Numbered from the stretch's first letter, positions 1 through 7,810 are shown. The stretch is DNA of 17,969 nt from Candidatus Bathyarchaeota archaeon (GCA_029907045.1 JARYMR010000018.1:1-17969), one strand, 5' to 3'. Notes: a model not told the origin generated them from the letters alone. Made by a program: numbers and translations.

Positions 1-50
1 ACTGACAGTAACATCATGATTACCAACGTTTTCCAAACATTCTTCCTCAT
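1..50 (-). CDS. N-terminus of a probable exported protein, cut by left edge
   Basis: An ATG at 50-48 on the minus strand opens a frame that reads MRKNVWKTLVIMMLLSV before leaving the window. Two or three basic residues followed by a hydrophobic run is the pattern of a signal peptide or N-terminal anchor. A GAGGAA Shine-Dalgarno-like element lies about 7 bases before the ATG, and T/A-rich TATA-like stretches lie further upstream (about 105-130). Only 17 codons are visible, so the product cannot be named. It could be a chance frame, but charge, hydrophobic run and ribosome binding site together favour a real gene start. Confidence 0.45.
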   Translation of the reverse strand, partial: MRKNVWKTLVIMMLLS

Positions 51-439
51 ACTTGCTTCCTCATTTACTGTTGCAAAGAAAAACACAATGCTACAGATAA
101 GCTCCTCTTTAAGCCCTTAACCCTTAAAAGAGATGCCAAATTCTATAGCAAATGCATCTTTCTCCAACCACAAAATTTTGAACAGCTTCTATATATTTTT
201 TGCGAAAAATAAACGAAAAACTTTCACCCATTATTTGTTAATCTTCTGTTAAGATGACTAATAGAACGTTATGCTAAATTGTAAAGTTAAACAAAGCGGA
301 TAGTTACGTGTGTTCATGTTTAGATTAAATTTATGTCAGTATGCGGCAGGTAGATTATGGGTTTCATGTGAAGGCGAGATCATTTTTGATGCAAATCCTT
401 TAATGAAAGCGGGACATAAGTGGAAAAAGAAGTGAAAAA
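51..439. other. AT-rich divergent intergenic region
   Basis: No convincing coding frame, RNA gene or repeat is seen in these 389 bases. The region separates a leftward gene start at 50 from the rightward gene at 440 and should hold both promoters. Candidates are TATA-like elements near 105-130 for the left gene and GATTAAATTTATG near 322-334 for the right one. Neither is strong enough to place a transcription start. Confidence 0.4.
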
Positions 440-973
440 ATGGTTAAGGAAATTAGTCGTGGAATATCTAATAAGACGTTCATAGCTGGGCTCATCGTTG
501 CGATAATAGCTTCCAGCGCATTATCAACGGTGATTGCGACGCAATTGGCAGTTGGACCTCAAGGACCTAAAGGCGATAAAGGAGATACCGGACCTCAAGG
601 ACTTCAAGGGCCGCAGGGACCACCAGGAGTATGGGGTGCGCCAGATTATGATAGCGGATGGATGCGTATAGACATGGATGAAAGATTAGTGCTTACACAT
701 AACTTGAACACAACTAATATTCTAGTCTACCTCATAGGCAAGCAAATAATGGGGGCAGACACCCCACTCTTGATACATCAACTATATTACGGCTGGGGAT
801 ACGACCCTACTCTACATAGTTATATGGGAGCCACATGGTACATCCCATTCCCAGATTCATTCCCAATCTCGGGCGACCCAGAAAACCAAATAGTCATATA
901 CCGCGCACCCTGGGACGGCTACTGGCACGAAGTTCGAGCACTAATATGGAAAATACCTGAATCAACACCCTAA
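440..973 (+). CDS. Collagen-like Gly-X-Y protein with N-terminal membrane anchor
   Basis: The 177-residue product has a hydrophobic segment at about residues 14-36 (anchor or uncleaved signal), then eight Gly-X-Y triplets at residues 39-63 (GPQ GPK GDK GDT GPQ GLQ GPQ GPP), then a ~110-residue extracellular domain. Collagen-like triplets are known to form trimeric stalks in bacterial and viral surface proteins. The C-terminal part opens with DSGW and LTHNLNTTNILVYL; I remember this 'DSGW...HNL' beta-rich pattern from exported proteins and fibre tips, but cannot name a family. Inference: a short trimeric surface stalk with a globular head facing outside. The ATG start is preceded by GAAGTGA at a spacing of about 5. 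No partner genes are obvious nearby. Coding status is secure, function is not. Confidence 0.75.
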   Translation: MVKEISRGISNKTFIAGLIVAIIASSALSTVIATQLAVGPQGPKGDKGDTGPQGLQGPQGPPGVWGAPDYDSGWMRIDMDERLVLTHNLNTTNILVYLIGKQIMGADTPLLIHQLYYGWGYDPTLHSYMGATWYIPFPDSFPISGDPENQIVIYRAPWDGYWHEVRALIWKIPESTP

Positions 974-1135
974 CACAAAGCAAACCTAAAATTCCCTTCA
1001 TACTTTTTTCAGTTCTATTAGGAGACATTAATGGAACAAATAAGACATCCTTCGTCGCTTTGTCATAGTTTAGACACGGTCTAACTTATTAAGTCCCTAT
1101 TCTTTCAGAGTAGCTTGTAAAGAGCGCCAATCGCA

Positions 1136-1348
1136 CTAGTTAGATTTTTGCATTCTTTTTTCTCTGCCGGTGACGAAGCCTGCGGTCTGAAGTATGTGAA
1201 GAATGTGGCCTTCAACTTCCTTTAATTGGGAAATTTTTTCCTTCTTTATTGGAAATTTGTAAGCAACTTGTATAAAGTTTATCTGTGAAAGGAAATATGT
1301 TCCGCTGTGATATGCGCACGGGCACTCTTCAATGTAATAGTAATTCAA
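1136..1348 (-). CDS. Possible small protein after the five-TM gene
   Basis: A 70-codon frame begins at a TTG overlapping the last 20 bases of the five-TM gene and ends at 1136. The product starts with a Tyr/Cys-rich segment (NYYYIEECPCAYHSG) and ends with a basic, helix-prone tail (GREKRMQKSN). I recognise no family, no membrane segment and no strong ribosome binding site. Codon use is plausible, and its placement on the same strand directly after the cluster would fit a third cistron. It may equally be a chance frame or a decayed gene end. Confidence 0.3.
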   Translation of the reverse strand: MNYYYIEECPCAYHSGTYFLSQINFIQVAYKFPIKKEKISQLKEVEGHILHILQTAGFVTGREKRMQKSN

Positions 1349-1886
1349 GAAGAAGCAACGCAGTTACTGCTACTACTACCGCTAATGTTAGAATTAGTAA
1401 CGCAATTAGTGGATATCTCCACCACTGCTTTTCCGCCATCCTCAGAAGGCTAACGAGAAGGACTATGACAAGGGCCATTTGAATGTAAATAAATGCTAAC
1501 ACGAAGTGGGGCTGTTGAGAAGAGACAAGTTGATATTGCAACATCAAACGGAAGATCAGCGAGTTTATGACAAGGAGGATACCGGCCAGCCTCCCATATC
1601 GATTGAACCACCCTCCTGCTTCAAGGTCCCTATTGTGAAGCCCAAGCAAGCGCCTGATAAGAGCTTGTCTATACTCAGGTCGCAAGGCTAACAGTACAAG
1701 AAAAGCGATTGCAACGAAACATGCGACCACAAGGGAATAAAGAAAACGGGGATTTTGTTGAAGATACCATAGGACGGATACAGCCAGTATGCCTAAGAGT
1801 GCGAAAACCCACAACCAATCTCTACGGCGTAACTCTCTCCCACTCTCATCCATGTGGTTTTCCCGAATCATCACCAAAGTCCACAA
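1329..1886 (-). CDS. Five-TM hydrophobic membrane protein, unknown function
   Basis: The frame encodes a very hydrophobic protein with five likely membrane spans at about residues 25-42, 47-68, 98-117, 127-149 and 157-183. There is an Arg-rich N-terminus (RELRRRDW) and basic loops. No catalytic motif is visible. The start is uncertain: TTG at 1886 gives 185 residues and has AAAAAGGAT about 8 bases upstream, while ATG at 1853 gives 174 residues beginning MDESGREL and overlaps the end of a 19-codon ORF. It lies on the same strand as, and just downstream of, the mevalonate-decarboxylase/Cys-rich fusion, so the two are probably co-transcribed. If the fusion is a bacteriocin precursor, a small polytopic membrane protein here would suit an immunity or export role; that is inference from position alone. 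Confidence 0.65.
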   Translation of the reverse strand: MWTLVMIRENHMDESGRELRRRDWLWVFALLGILAVSVLWYLQQNPRFLYSLVVACFVAIAFLVLLALRPEYRQALIRRLLGLHNRDLEAGGWFNRYGRLAGILLVINSLIFRLMLQYQLVSSQQPHFVLAFIYIQMALVIVLLVSLLRMAEKQWWRYPLIALLILTLAVVVAVTALLLLELLLH

Positions 1887-1905
1887 TCCTTTTATCCTTT
1901 TTCAT
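1846..1905 (-). CDS. Possible 19-codon coupling ORF
   Basis: An ATG at 1905-1903 follows the TAA of the upstream fusion after a single G (TAAGATG) and encodes MKKDKRIVDFGDDSGKPHG. Its TGA (1848-1846) overlaps the ATG at 1853 of the five-TM gene. Tight stop/start spacing at both ends is what translational re-initiation would need. Alternatively, a single-base indel in the assembly splits one five-TM protein whose natural N-terminus is this peptide. Confidence 0.3.
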   Translation of the reverse strand: MKKDKRIVDFGDDSGKPHG

Positions 1906-1906
1906 C

Positions 1907-2464
1907 TTAACTCAAACAACAGTACCACAAAGCCCAAATTGCGCAACCGACCATTGTTGCATCTCCAATTATGCCGCAGACACCACCCCAGCAAAACGAA
2001 ACACATATAGGGTAAAATGGCCCACATGCCACTGCTCCAAGTACGCAACCCATTATGCAAGCTAATTCAAAGTCTGGCACCCAACCCATGCAGCCAATCC
2101 AATTATCAATCAAGCAATTAATATTACATCTTGCATACGTTACGGATACGTCAAGCCTGAGAGCCTTAGCAGTTGCAAGTCCTAAAGCTGCGAAACCCGA
2201 AGCTGAAAAGCCCAAACCTTTACCTATTTTAAGACTGTTTTCAGAAACCACCTTAAAATGGCCAGAAAAATTCGCCAGCCTCCTCAATTCATTGAGGACA
2301 ACCTCAATCCTCTCCCTATCCTTCCCCATAGACTCTACACCATTAATTATAATCTCATCCTTTCCCAATTCTTCAATCATCTCAACAGTTGTAGTCGTGG
2401 TTAAAGCTTGAACACATACAGATATGCTGTCATGAAATGGAATCCGTTGCACAGGCTTTCTCAA
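1907..2464 (-). CDS. Truncated diphosphomevalonate decarboxylase fused to Cys-rich halocin-like domain
   Basis: From the first usable start (TTG at 2464) the product is 185 residues. Residues 1-104 read as the N-terminal third of an archaeal diphosphomevalonate decarboxylase: RIPFHDSISVCVQ, TTTTTVE, DEIIINGVE, and a GHMP phosphate loop GKGLGFSASGFAALGLA. The frame stays open upstream to 2572 and adds AHPIQGLIKYHGL, the normal enzyme start, but no ATG, GTG or TTG lies there in frame. At about residue 105 homology stops abruptly. The last 81 residues hold 12 cysteines and many Gly, Trp and aliphatic residues (CNINC, CIMGCVLGAVACG, CWGGVCG, YCCLS). Length, the D-V-x-V-T opening, an early C-x(2-3)-C pair and C-x2-G-C resemble mature halocin C8 as I remember it. 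The enzyme's later catalytic residues are absent, so decarboxylase activity is excluded. It could be a bacteriocin precursor with an enzyme-derived leader, a pseudogene, or an assembly chimera. Confidence 0.6.
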   Translation of the reverse strand: MRKPVQRIPFHDSISVCVQALTTTTTVEMIEELGKDEIIINGVESMGKDRERIEVVLNELRRLANFSGHFKVVSENSLKIGKGLGFSASGFAALGLATAKALRLDVSVTYARCNINCLIDNWIGCMGWVPDFELACIMGCVLGAVACGPFYPICVSFCWGGVCGIIGDATMVGCAIWALWYCCLS

Positions 2465-2602
2465 ACCGTGGTATTTTATTAACCCCTGTATAGGATGCGC
2501 TATAACTTGCTCAAGCGAGGTTGCTATTTGAAAGCGGAAATCTTTGAAGAACTCTTTACGAACTAACCCAACTTACAGTACGGATAAAAGAAAATTGCTT
2601 AA

Positions 2603-2610
2603 GCATATAA
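2603..2610 (-). promoter_or_regulatory. Candidate TATA box for the fusion cluster
   Basis: On the minus strand this reads TTATATGC within an A/T-rich stretch. Transcription would start about 26 bases downstream, near 2577, just before the open frame begins at 2572. No clear BRE is visible. Confidence 0.3.
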
Positions 2611-2711
2611 CAACGGTCTAAATGATTGTTTACCATAAATTAGAAGATAAGAATGATTCCTTCAGTACGCTTATTTTCTTCTAAAATGTACACTTTTGCT
2701 TTAGAACTAAA

Positions 2712-5700
2712 GTGGCGAAGCAATTTAGAAGCGGCGAAGCAAAAAGCGGCGAAGCAATCGGGGGCTTGGTGAATTCTGTTGCAACAGGCGACACTGATGC
2801 GGACGGCTTCAGAGAAGTTATTGCTGGAGCTTCAGACAACAAAGTTTACATTTTCGAGAACGCTATGGATGCCAGTCCAGAACCAGTTTACCCGCATGTT
2901 GATAACGCTTACAAAGAAGTATGGAATAGCACAAGCAAAATCTTCGGGCCCATTCAAAAGGTTGCAGTAGACAATCAAGTTGATGAAGATGAGTATGGAG
3001 AAATAGTTGCCATAAGCAGCGGACACGGGGCCTACGTCTTAGAGTATGCTCCGCTTCTCGGTGACTACGTGATGAGCAAACTCATGCGAGCCGTAGAGTC
3101 GTGGGAGACGAATCCATCCTTCCCAATAGATTATTATGTGGACTTGAAAGTTTTCGGCGACACAAAAAGCGGCGCGTTTGAACCTGGACAAGGAAGCGGT
3201 CCTCATGCACCGGTGGGGAATATTCCGGAACCATATAGACACTTGGGAAATAATGCAACTGCTCTGGCTGGTCCACGTGACTGGGATATGTGGGACCCAT
3301 TTTACAACGTAACCTTGTTGAACTCTACAGCCGCTTTAGACGGCGTTGCAAGGGTTGTGTTGGATTTTGGTAAGGATGAAGAGTTGACAGGCGGAGGAAA
3401 CATTCTACCAGACATTGGCATATTTGGTTTTGAAATAGTGCCCAAAAACATGAGTTCTGAAAACTTTTTCATTTATATTTCCCAAGACGGAATGAACTTC
3501 AGCAGAATCAGCGAAGAATTTCTAATTGCCAAAGAAATTTATGACTATCATGGAACCTACATAAGAAACTTCACGCTACTTGTGGATGTGGACCCAGCTT
3601 TAGAAGCTTTAAATTGGGAATGGTTCCGCTACATAAAACTGGAAACGACAACGGAAGTTTACATAGACGCTATGGGCGGAGTATACCTATACCGCCCAGT
3701 TTCAGATGCGATGTCTGTTTCAATAGGTTTCATACCAGGCTTAAATATTACAAGCACGGATTACACAAACAAAATAATAATGGGCACATCCACGGGCACA
3801 CTTAAAGCTTTTTCTCGCATTAGCGTTTTCTACGTGCAAACATGGGACAGTTACAGACCTATACCATTGTATCAGCCCGGAACAGATAAATATCGTAAAC
3901 GTTTCTCTATTGGCAATAACATTTGGGACATTTCTTTAGCTGTTCCTTGGCCGCCACTTAGGCGTTTCATTGTTGTAGGAACTTATCCAAAAGTTGCGTT
4001 TATAGAAGTTAACGCTACGACCCTTGAGGCTTCTTCGGTGTGGGATACGGGTAACGTTCTTGCCAAGTGGACTATGGCTGTTGATTTGGCAGATATAGAG
4101 GGTGATGGCACAAAAGAAGTAGTTGTCGGTTCCTTCGACAATAACATTTACATTTTTGACCATGTTTACTGTAACACATACCGCAGAGCATGGCGCTCCC
4201 CAGACCTTAAGCATAACCAAACTTTCTGGGACCATGTCACAGATATTATAGTAGAAGATTATGATTCTGATGGCAAACTTGAGCTTATTACATCAACAAA
4301 CAACCAGACCTATCCAATAATTCACATTTTCGAAAACATAGACAAAAATCAGTTCGCGCCTTCAGAGGCTATTGAATTGCCAAAGGATTCTGGACCAATA
4401 ATCGCGATAGACTTAGGAAACGATTTAGATGCTGATGGAGCAAAAGAAATTGTAGCCTTAGCTCAGAAGAAAGTCTACATATTCGAAAAGAAAAATGGCA
4501 TCATAACAACGAGCGACTTTCCTGTGACGCTTAATGGCAGAGTCCTTGCAGTAGTCACTGGAGATGCTGACAAAGACGAATTTGGCGAAATAATAGTGGG
4601 GGGATACGACCAAATTGTCCTTGGATACACAACTATTCGCTATGGTTTTGTTTCCATCTATGAAAACTATGGAAATGCAACAATTCCCCACGGCGACAAC
4701 CAATATCAAAACGTATGGAATGCTCCAAACGAACATATGATTAAAGGAGAGTCCTTTACCGTTAGGTCTTTGGCGCTTGACGACCAGAATGGGGATGGCA
4801 AAACAGAAATCATTGTGGGACATGATCTTGGCATAAACATTTACGAAAACATTGGAAACAACAATTTTGAAATAAGCCACATAATAACAAGCTCCGCCTC
4901 TTACCCCTCTTACACGCCAGCACAACTGGTGGCATTACATGACAACTATTGCCCTGGACCTTTCAACTCGTGGGAAGGATGGGAGTTTAGCTCTGCACCA
5001 GTAGCGCAGTTATCAGATGGAACTTATGTGATGGTTTTCACGGCCTTAGACACCTCGTTACCCTCTGGGCTTCTTCTAAACCAAAGCAGGCTTTTCTACA
5101 GCACAAGCTCAGATGGGGCTTCATGGACTTTGCCTAAGAGAGTAACAAATGATAGTTGGTATAATCCAACCGCTGACTACTATCTCTATTACGAACGTAA
5201 CCCCCACGTAATAGTCACGCCCTATGACGAAGTTTGGATAGCGTATGAAGCCAAGTTTGTGGTTCGCATAGGAGAATTTCTTGAAGTTGAAAATTATCCT
5301 TGGACTTGCGTAACTAAACTTGGAACTGCCAGACCAGATTTGGACCTCTCAAAAGTCTATTACCCAAGTGTTTCGCCAAGCCTATTCTGGAATTCAACAT
5401 CCTTAACCTTAGGATTAACATTCATCAACTACACTGGTCCATCAACGGTGGAAGGGAAAATGCTTTATTTATGCAAATCCCGTTGGGGCATTATAATAGC
5501 TGGCACACCACCAAGGATAGTCTACACTTATCCAATTTGGGAAACCCCTCAACTTCAGGAATGCAAAATAGGCACGGAATTCATAGCTTTCTCCCAAGAA
5601 ACAGTTTTCTTAAGCGACGCTTCTTTGGCAGTTGTTTTCGACGGCTATAACAAGAGCGCTTATAGGGATACAGACATATGGTTCATGACTGCAAACACTT

Positions 5701-6338
5701 CTGTTGCGTCGGGTTGGAATGACCCTCGTTTGATATCCGTGCCTGTAAAATGGGAATATGCGCCTTCTATTACGGTTCTGAAAGGAAACGTTCTCGCCGT
5801 TGCATGGAGAATCTTAATCTCCAAAGACTACATTCTACATTCGCACGTTTACATTACTGCGAGCGTGAATAATGGTTGGAGCTGGACTACACCGCAAGAA
5901 CTGCCAAAACCAACCACTGGAGAACCATATGCACCATCAATTTCTGGCTTAACAAACGGCGGCTTTATGTACACTTTCCACACTGGAACAGACGTTATCT
6001 TTCCTCCACTTTCACCAAAAATCTACTTCGCCAAAAACCCAGTTGAAAACTGGTGGCTTTACACAATAGGGCAAGTACAATGCCTTGCAGTAGGCGATAC
6101 TGATGGTAATCAAAAGAACGAAATAGTAGCTGGAAGCCTCAACCAAATCTACATATTGGAATTAACCAACATGGGAGACAGCAAAATCAATTACACGGAG
6201 AAATGGTCAAGCCAGATTCTACCACAATTAATAACAGACATCGCAGTGGGAGACATCAACGGTGATGGCATAAAAGAAATTGTTGCCGCAGCTGAAAGTG
6301 GAAACCTTTACACCTTCAAATGGAAAAAATTAGAATAA
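2712..6338 (+). CDS. Large FG-GAP/VCBS beta-propeller protein with discoidin-like and sialidase-like modules
   Basis: The 1208-residue protein is built of Ca-binding FG-GAP repeats with D-x-D-x-D-G motifs: DTDADGFREVIAG (about 27), DEDEYGEIVA (about 95), DIEGDGTKEVVVG (about 460), DYDSDGKLELIT (about 515), DLDADGAKEIVA (about 570), DADKDEFGEIIVG (about 618), DQNGDGKTEIIVG (about 690), DTDGNQKNEIVAG (about 1130) and DINGDGIKEIVA (about 1181). Between repeats 2 and 3 sits a beta-sandwich-like part (about 210-330; VLDFG, FFIYISQDGMNF, YIDAMGG) resembling discoidin/F5-8 domains. Residues about 720-1120 carry Asp-box-like motifs (SSDGASWTLP, NNGWSWTTP) typical of sialidase/BNR propellers. Such proteins are normally exported and bind glycans or surfaces. 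Here no signal peptide or anchor is seen: the GTG start is followed by short SGEA repeats, with stops in all frames just upstream. It may have lost its secretion signal. No sialidase active site was identified. Confidence 0.8.
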   Translation: MAKQFRSGEAKSGEAIGGLVNSVATGDTDADGFREVIAGASDNKVYIFENAMDASPEPVYPHVDNAYKEVWNSTSKIFGPIQKVAVDNQVDEDEYGEIVAISSGHGAYVLEYAPLLGDYVMSKLMRAVESWETNPSFPIDYYVDLKVFGDTKSGAFEPGQGSGPHAPVGNIPEPYRHLGNNATALAGPRDWDMWDPFYNVTLLNSTAALDGVARVVLDFGKDEELTGGGNILPDIGIFGFEIVPKNMSSENFFIYISQDGMNFSRISEEFLIAKEIYDYHGTYIRNFTLLVDVDPALEALNWEWFRYIKLETTTEVYIDAMGGVYLYRPVSDAMSVSIGFIPGLNITSTDYTNKIIMGTSTGTLKAFSRISVFYVQTWDSYRPIPLYQPGTDKYRKRFSIGNNIWDISLAVPWPPLRRFIVVGTYPKVAFIEVNATTLEASSVWDTGNVLAKWTMAVDLADIEGDGTKEVVVGSFDNNIYIFDHVYCNTYRRAWRSPDLKHNQTFWDHVTDIIVEDYDSDGKLELITSTNNQTYPIIHIFENIDKNQFAPSEAIELPKDSGPIIAIDLGNDLDADGAKEIVALAQKKVYIFEKKNGIITTSDFPVTLNGRVLAVVTGDADKDEFGEIIVGGYDQIVLGYTTIRYGFVSIYENYGNATIPHGDNQYQNVWNAPNEHMIKGESFTVRSLALDDQNGDGKTEIIVGHDLGINIYENIGNNNFEISHIITSSASYPSYTPAQLVALHDNYCPGPFNSWEGWEFSSAPVAQLSDGTYVMVFTALDTSLPSGLLLNQSRLFYSTSSDGASWTLPKRVTNDSWYNPTADYYLYYERNPHVIVTPYDEVWIAYEAKFVVRIGEFLEVENYPWTCVTKLGTARPDLDLSKVYYPSVSPSLFWNSTSLTLGLTFINYTGPSTVEGKMLYLCKSRWGIIIAGTPPRIVYTYPIWETPQLQECKIGTEFIAFSQETVFLSDASLAVVFDGYNKSAYRDTDIWFMTANTSVASGWNDPRLISVPVKWEYAPSITVLKGNVLAVAWRILISKDYILHSHVYITASVNNGWSWTTPQELPKPTTGEPYAPSISGLTNGGFMYTFHTGTDVIFPPLSPKIYFAKNPVENWWLYTIGQVQCLAVGDTDGNQKNEIVAGSLNQIYILELTNMGDSKINYTEKWSSQILPQLITDIAVGDINGDGIKEIVAAAESGNLYTFKWKKLE
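2714..2757 (+). repeat. Three copies of GGCGAAGCAA at the 5' end of the FG-GAP gene
   Basis: GGCGAAGCAA occurs at 2714-2723, 2733-2742 and 2748-2757. The last two lie within a 15-base tandem unit (GCGGCGAAGCAAAAA), and TTTAGAA precedes the first two copies. The repeat encodes SGEA-KSGEA and sits exactly where a signal peptide would be expected, suggesting a local rearrangement or slippage. Confidence 0.7.
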
Positions 6339-6517
6339 CAAGTTGCAACCCATATTTACAAAATAAAATGGTCAGAGCATTCTGATGTTAAAGAATTAGT
6401 TTGGCGAGAATTGTAGATGTTTACAAATGCACTTACATTACTGATAAATATGCGAGCTTCGTTCAACTTCAAAAGAATACTGAAAAGTCAAAAGCTTCTG
6501 TCACGCATATCCTTGTA

Positions 6518-6531
6518 GAAAAGTTTAAATA
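6518..6531 (+). promoter_or_regulatory. BRE/TATA promoter of gar1-tfb
   Basis: The sequence GAAAAGTTTAAATA matches an archaeal BRE (purine-rich, GAAAA) followed by a TATA box (TTTAAATA). A start about 25 bases downstream, near 6555, leaves a leader of about 27 bases containing GTGAGGGG before the TTG of gar1. Confidence 0.65.
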
Positions 6532-6581
6532 CAGTGATTCGTTTGAACCTTTCTGCTTTTCCGTGAGGGGAATTTAAAAGT

Positions 6582-6827
6582 TTGCAGAGAATAGGCCGAG
6601 TTCTCCACTTAAGTTCAAGCCGAAACCTTATAGTGAAAATTGAAAACACCCCAAAAATTGGCGAAACAATCGTTGACGAAAATTTAACGCCTATTGGAAA
6701 AGTTTTTGACATATTCGGTCCAGTTTCCTCGCCCTATGCAGCCGTAAAGCCAACCTTGCGAGAAGCTGAGAAATTGGGGGGTAAGATATTGTATGTTTTC
6801 CCCTTAAAAGGAGAAAGGAGAAGATGA
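6582..6827 (+). CDS. gar1: H/ACA ribonucleoprotein subunit Gar1
   Basis: The 81-residue product matches archaeal Gar1, a small beta-barrel protein of H/ACA RNPs that works with Cbf5, Nop10 and L7Ae to convert uridine to pseudouridine in rRNA. The typical core is visible: [17 protein letters not shown], then [22 protein letters not shown], then GKILYVFP. The TTG start is supported by GTGAGGGG at 6563-6570 and by the position of the barrel's first strand. Its TGA overlaps the ATG of tfb by four bases (ATGA). The gar1-tfb pairing is a widely conserved archaeal arrangement, which supports both calls. Confidence 0.92.
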   Translation: MQRIGRVLHLSSSRNLIVKIENTPKIGETIVDENLTPIGKVFDIFGPVSSPYAAVKPTLREAEKLGGKILYVFPLKGERRR

Positions 6828-7804
6828 AATTGAACGATGATGGTGAAGGGCGTGAAGATTCTGACCCTGCAATACCATTGCAGCATGTTGAGCCTACAAA
6901 GGTTCAGCGTTGCCCAGAATGTGGCAGTACAAGGCTTATGCGAGATTATGAATGCGCCGAAATAGTTTGTATGGACTGCGGTTTCGTGGTAGCAGCAAAA
7001 ATAGCCGATAGGGGACCGGAATGGAGAGCCTTTGATGATGAACAAAGAGCTAAAAGAACAAGGGTTGGCGCACCCCTAACCTACACAATACATGATAAAG
7101 GCTTATCAACAATGATTGATTGGCATGACCGTGACATTTATGGAAAAAGTTTATCACCTGGACAAAAGGCACAGGTTTATAGGCTTAGAAAATGGCAGCG
7201 CCGCATAAGGGTTTCCGACGCAACGGAACGCAACCTTGCCTTTGCCTTGTCTGAAATAACAAAGTTCGCCACAAACCTTAGCCTTCCCAAAAACATTCTT
7301 GAAACAGCATCCGTCATTTATAGAAAGGCTGTCAAAGAAAGACTGATTCGTGGAAGGTCCATTCAAGGCGTAACTGCCGCCGCTATTTATTTGGCTTGTA
7401 GGCAATGTGGATTGCCCAGAACTTTGGAAGAAATAGCCCAAGCATCCAACGTAAACAAGAAGGAGATTGGTCGCAGTTATCGCTTCCTCATCAAGGAACT
7501 TAACTATTCTATCCCACCGCTTAAGCCAAGTCAATACATAACAAAGTTCTCAAACCAGTTAACAATGCAGGGGAAGGTTGAAGAAATTGCCCATAAAATA
7601 TTAACTGCTGCAAAAGAGCTAAAACTAACCTCGGGGCGCGGTCCCACAGGAATTGCTGCTGCTGCAAGTTACATAGCTTCTGTGTTAACTGGCGAAAGAA
7701 AAACGCAGAGAGAAATAGCCGAAATAGCGCAAGTAACAGAAGTTACCATTCGAAACCGCTACAAGGAACTCGTTGAAAGATTAATGTTCCAAATAACCAT
7801 CTAA
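6824..7804 (+). CDS. tfb: Transcription initiation factor IIB (TFB)
   Basis: The 326-residue protein has the full TFB layout. A zinc ribbon uses C30, C33, C49 and C52 (CPEC, CMDC). The B-reader/linker covers about 60-105 ([30 protein letters not shown]). Two cyclin-like repeats cover about 125-215 ([20 protein letters not shown]) and about 225-320 ([29 protein letters not shown]). TFB recruits RNA polymerase to TBP-bound TATA boxes and contacts the BRE through its second cyclin repeat. It is translationally coupled to gar1 by a four-base overlap and has GGAGAAAGGAG before its ATG. A T-rich terminator follows the stop. Confidence 0.95.
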   Translation: MKLNDDGEGREDSDPAIPLQHVEPTKVQRCPECGSTRLMRDYECAEIVCMDCGFVVAAKIADRGPEWRAFDDEQRAKRTRVGAPLTYTIHDKGLSTMIDWHDRDIYGKSLSPGQKAQVYRLRKWQRRIRVSDATERNLAFALSEITKFATNLSLPKNILETASVIYRKAVKERLIRGRSIQGVTAAAIYLACRQCGLPRTLEEIAQASNVNKKEIGRSYRFLIKELNYSIPPLKPSQYITKFSNQLTMQGKVEEIAHKILTAAKELKLTSGRGPTGIAAAASYIASVLTGERKTQREIAEIAQVTEVTIRNRYKELVERLMFQITI

Positions 7805-7810
7805 AATTCT

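Noticed and set aside
1031..1084. 17-codon ORF with an AGGAG ribosome binding site (MEQIRHPSSLCHSLDTV)
   Set aside because: Good Shine-Dalgarno and spacing, but it is very short, has no recognisable features and lies in a non-coding gap; chance cannot be excluded.
1709..2411. Plus-strand open frames of about 118 codons each
   Set aside because: They lie opposite the minus-strand fusion and five-TM genes. Their Pro/Thr/Ser/Asn-rich products look like antisense of Gly/Trp/Cys-rich or hydrophobic coding sequence, whereas the minus frames show a known family and TM pattern.
4458..4925. 155-codon minus-strand frame inside the FG-GAP gene
   Set aside because: It is the antisense of well-defined FG-GAP repeats; no ribosome binding site or family pattern.
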